Assembly: GCA_001643675.2 (NCBI GenBank) | Contig: LSRY02000059.1 | Location: forward strand, 253,001-317,000 | DNA length: 64,000 nucleotides | Source: Monocercomonoides exilis | Taxonomy: Eukaryota > Preaxostyla > Oxymonadida > Polymastigidae | Reading direction: 5' to 3' | Part shown: piece by piece, positions 62,535-64,000 of the stretch | How positions within the stretch are numbered: the first letter of the stretch is position 1 | How the letters are laid out: each line of letters begins with the position of its first letter | The notes under the pieces: model-generated | Databases searched by the model: none | The model's input: only the letters and a program-made list of their open reading frames with translations | What the model was told of the DNA's origin: nothing | Position numbers and translations under genes: made by a program

Positions 62535-64000
62535 ATGACCGTTCTGGATATTATGAAAAAAGATGAAACGCCACAAGTGATCAACACTTTTTTTGATCCT
62601 TTTTTAATGGAAGAGGTTGATTCAGAAAGGATCCCAGTGTCTGTTTTACAACCTGGAATGCAGTGTTCTAGTATTTTTCTTATTACACATACTTCTTCAT
62701 CAAATCAAAGCTCTTTTTTGGTTGATAATACTGATTTTTCTTCTCAAGTATCAGATGAGCTTTTCTCTTTTGAAGGACGAATGCATTTGGAATCAAAAAA
62801 AGATACATTATTAGAAAATACCATAATATTACTTCCTGAAAGTTCAGTTTCCATTCAACAATTTAAACCTGTTTTACAGCCAACTCCATTGTTTAAACTT
62901 GAAGATAACTATGCAGAAAAACATCCATTTTCATCTGTTTTTCAGTCCAGTACAACAACAACTAACGATACAAAAAGCTTTCATGATAGTAAAGATTATA
63001 GAAAAAATGTTAAACATTCCGGATTACTTCCTTTGGTTAAAACAAGTGAATTTTCAAATATTAGGGAGCAAGTTGCGCAAATGGAAAATCATCAAAAACT
63101 TAAAGATGCGAATGTTTTTGATAAAATGAAAAAATATTCTCAAAATGGAATTAAATCAAGAATATCTACAGAAAATAATAAGTGTGGTCAAACAGGGAAA
63201 ATTCATCAAAGGATTCAAATGATGGAGAAAAGAAACTCTCCCAATGTCATTTCCGAGCAGCATTCCAAAAAATTCAGCACAACGCCTGAAGATTCATCGA
63301 TGCTTTTACAAACAATCTCTTCACCTCCAGCTTCTCCCAAATCTCGTTCGTCAAGTCCATCCTCTTTTCATTCCTCCTCTTCGCCAAGTTCAGATACATC
63401 TGATGTGGATGAACCTGTTGCAAATACTCTCCGTTTGTGGGAAAGCAGAAATTCAACTCAGCTGATCACATCTCCAAATGCCGATATTTTACGCAGAAAG
63501 GATCTAAATTGGACGATTGATCAAATGGTCTCTGCACTTCTCCGAGAATGGCGAATGAACGATAGAGACGATGAATGGATGACTAAGAAAAGGGAAGAGG
63601 TGTGGAGCGAATGGAGGAAAATGGAGCAAGTTGCTGTGACTGAAGAGGAGAAGAGGCAAGCAGAAGACAAAAAACAAGAACTTTTGGATAGATGCTTAAA
63701 AGAGGAAAGCATGAGGAAAAAAATCATATCCTCCGAAATCAAACAAGCGAAAAGGTTTTATGCGACATATGGCATCTGGGTTATGAAAAATTGGGCATCA
63801 TCAAAGACGGAAATACGAATGTGGGAAAGGGCTGCAAGAAAGCTTAACAGAAAAAACAAGAAATTACAAGAAAAACAACTGGAGGAGAACAATGAATTTC
63901 TTTATCGTATCGAAGAATTGGTTAACCTTGAAAAGAAAGACTGTGCACATAACAACGATAAAAATGAAGTTTGTTCATTTCAATCACAGTCTTCCACATT
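62535..64000 (+). CDS. Coiled-coil protein of unknown function, 3' end outside the window
   Basis: An unbroken frame runs from the ATG at 62535 (in-frame TGA just upstream at 62529) to the window edge, at least 488 residues. The N-terminal half is Ser/Thr-rich without domains. From about residue 310, after a Trp-containing segment (DLNWTIDQMVSALLREWRM), the sequence becomes strongly charged and helical with heptad-like spacing (EERMK/KLQEKQLEE type), consistent with a coiled coil. Several Trp residues punctuate the helix. I do not recognise the family. Cytoskeletal or basal-body proteins often look like this, but that is only a possibility. Confidence 0.6.
   Translation, partial: MTVLDIMKKDETPQVINTFFDPFLMEEVDSERIPVSVLQPGMQCSSIFLITHTSSSNQSSFLVDNTDFSSQVSDELFSFEGRMHLESKKDTLLENTIILLPESSVSIQQFKPVLQPTPLFKLEDNYAEKHPFSSVFQSSTTTTNDTKSFHDSKDYRKNVKHSGLLPLVKTSEFSNIREQVAQMENHQKLKDANVFDKMKKYSQNGIKSRISTENNKCGQTGKIHQRIQMMEKRNSPNVISEQHSKKFSTTPEDSSMLLQTISSPPASPKSRSSSPSSFHSSSSPSSDTSDVDEPVANTLRLWESRNSTQLITSPNADILRRKDLNWTIDQMVSALLREWRMNDRDDEWMTKKREEVWSEWRKMEQVAVTEEEKRQAEDKKQELLDRCLKEESMRKKIISSEIKQAKRFYATYGIWVMKNWASSKTEIRMWERAARKLNRKNKKLQEKQLEENNEFLYRIEELVNLEKKDCAHNNDKNEVCSFQSQSST

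Overview
This is a nuclear window from a protist. It has about twenty protein genes on both strands, nearly all cut by short GT-AG introns (about 50-120 bp), with AT-rich spacers and very long, serine-rich, low-complexity proteins. TAA, TAG and TGA all end genes (for example TAA in the isopentenyl isomerase, TAG in the Pumilio-type gene, TGA in the WD40 gene), so the code is standard. Genes for flagellar and ciliary parts (DRC8/EFCAB2-like, BBIP1-like, katanin-like-2) imply a flagellated cell. The mix of CIA-pathway WD40 protein, intron richness and a giant beta-helix surface protein suggests a preaxostylan/oxymonad such as Monocercomonoides or Blattamonas; that placement is inference, with no database search behind it.

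Layout. 1-3339 is a mobile-element zone: an hAT-like transposase remnant on the minus strand, two foldback elements with long inverted arms, and a short tandem repeat between them. 3340-12222 (+) is one giant type I membrane protein built of about 375-residue beta-helix modules. 12621-14782 (-) is the cytosolic Fe-S assembly factor CIAO1/CIA1. 14971-21886 (-) is a USP7/HAUSP-type deubiquitinase. 22246-26979 (-) is a class I-like PI3-kinase. 27139-28042 (-) is a DRC8-like EF-hand protein, head-to-head with an Arf GTPase (28277-29031, +). 29434-30686 (-) is a C78/ZUP1-like protease, head-to-head with a 1975-residue Pumilio-family protein (30980-36907, +).

Further right: a tiny BBIP1 gene (37774-38005, -); a 1186-residue predicted pseudokinase (38191-41965, -) only 98 bp head-to-head from a 2732-residue unassigned protein (42064-50335, +); a fold-type II PLP enzyme with a metallothionein-like cysteine tail (50717-52381, -); an SLC45/sucrose-type MFS transporter (52670-54941, +); isopentenyl-diphosphate isomerase (55226-56200, +); a KATNAL2-type AAA ATPase (56717-59502, -); a MATE-like multidrug transporter (59711-62287, -); and a coiled-coil protein that runs off the right edge (62535-64000, +).

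The genes do not form a functional cluster. They are ordinary eukaryotic housekeeping and cell-biology genes, mostly in divergent or convergent pairs with 100-500 bp spacers. The most interesting points are the Pumilio protein that keeps most base-reading residues across more than 850 residues of dispersed repeats and has a consensus Pumilio site downstream of its own stop; the cysteine-tailed PLP enzyme; the minimal BBIP1 gene; the giant module-repeat surface protein; and the paired foldback elements. I found no CRISPR, rRNA or convincing tRNA. Exon joins were worked out by hand from reading-frame continuity, and where stated they preserve the frame exactly.
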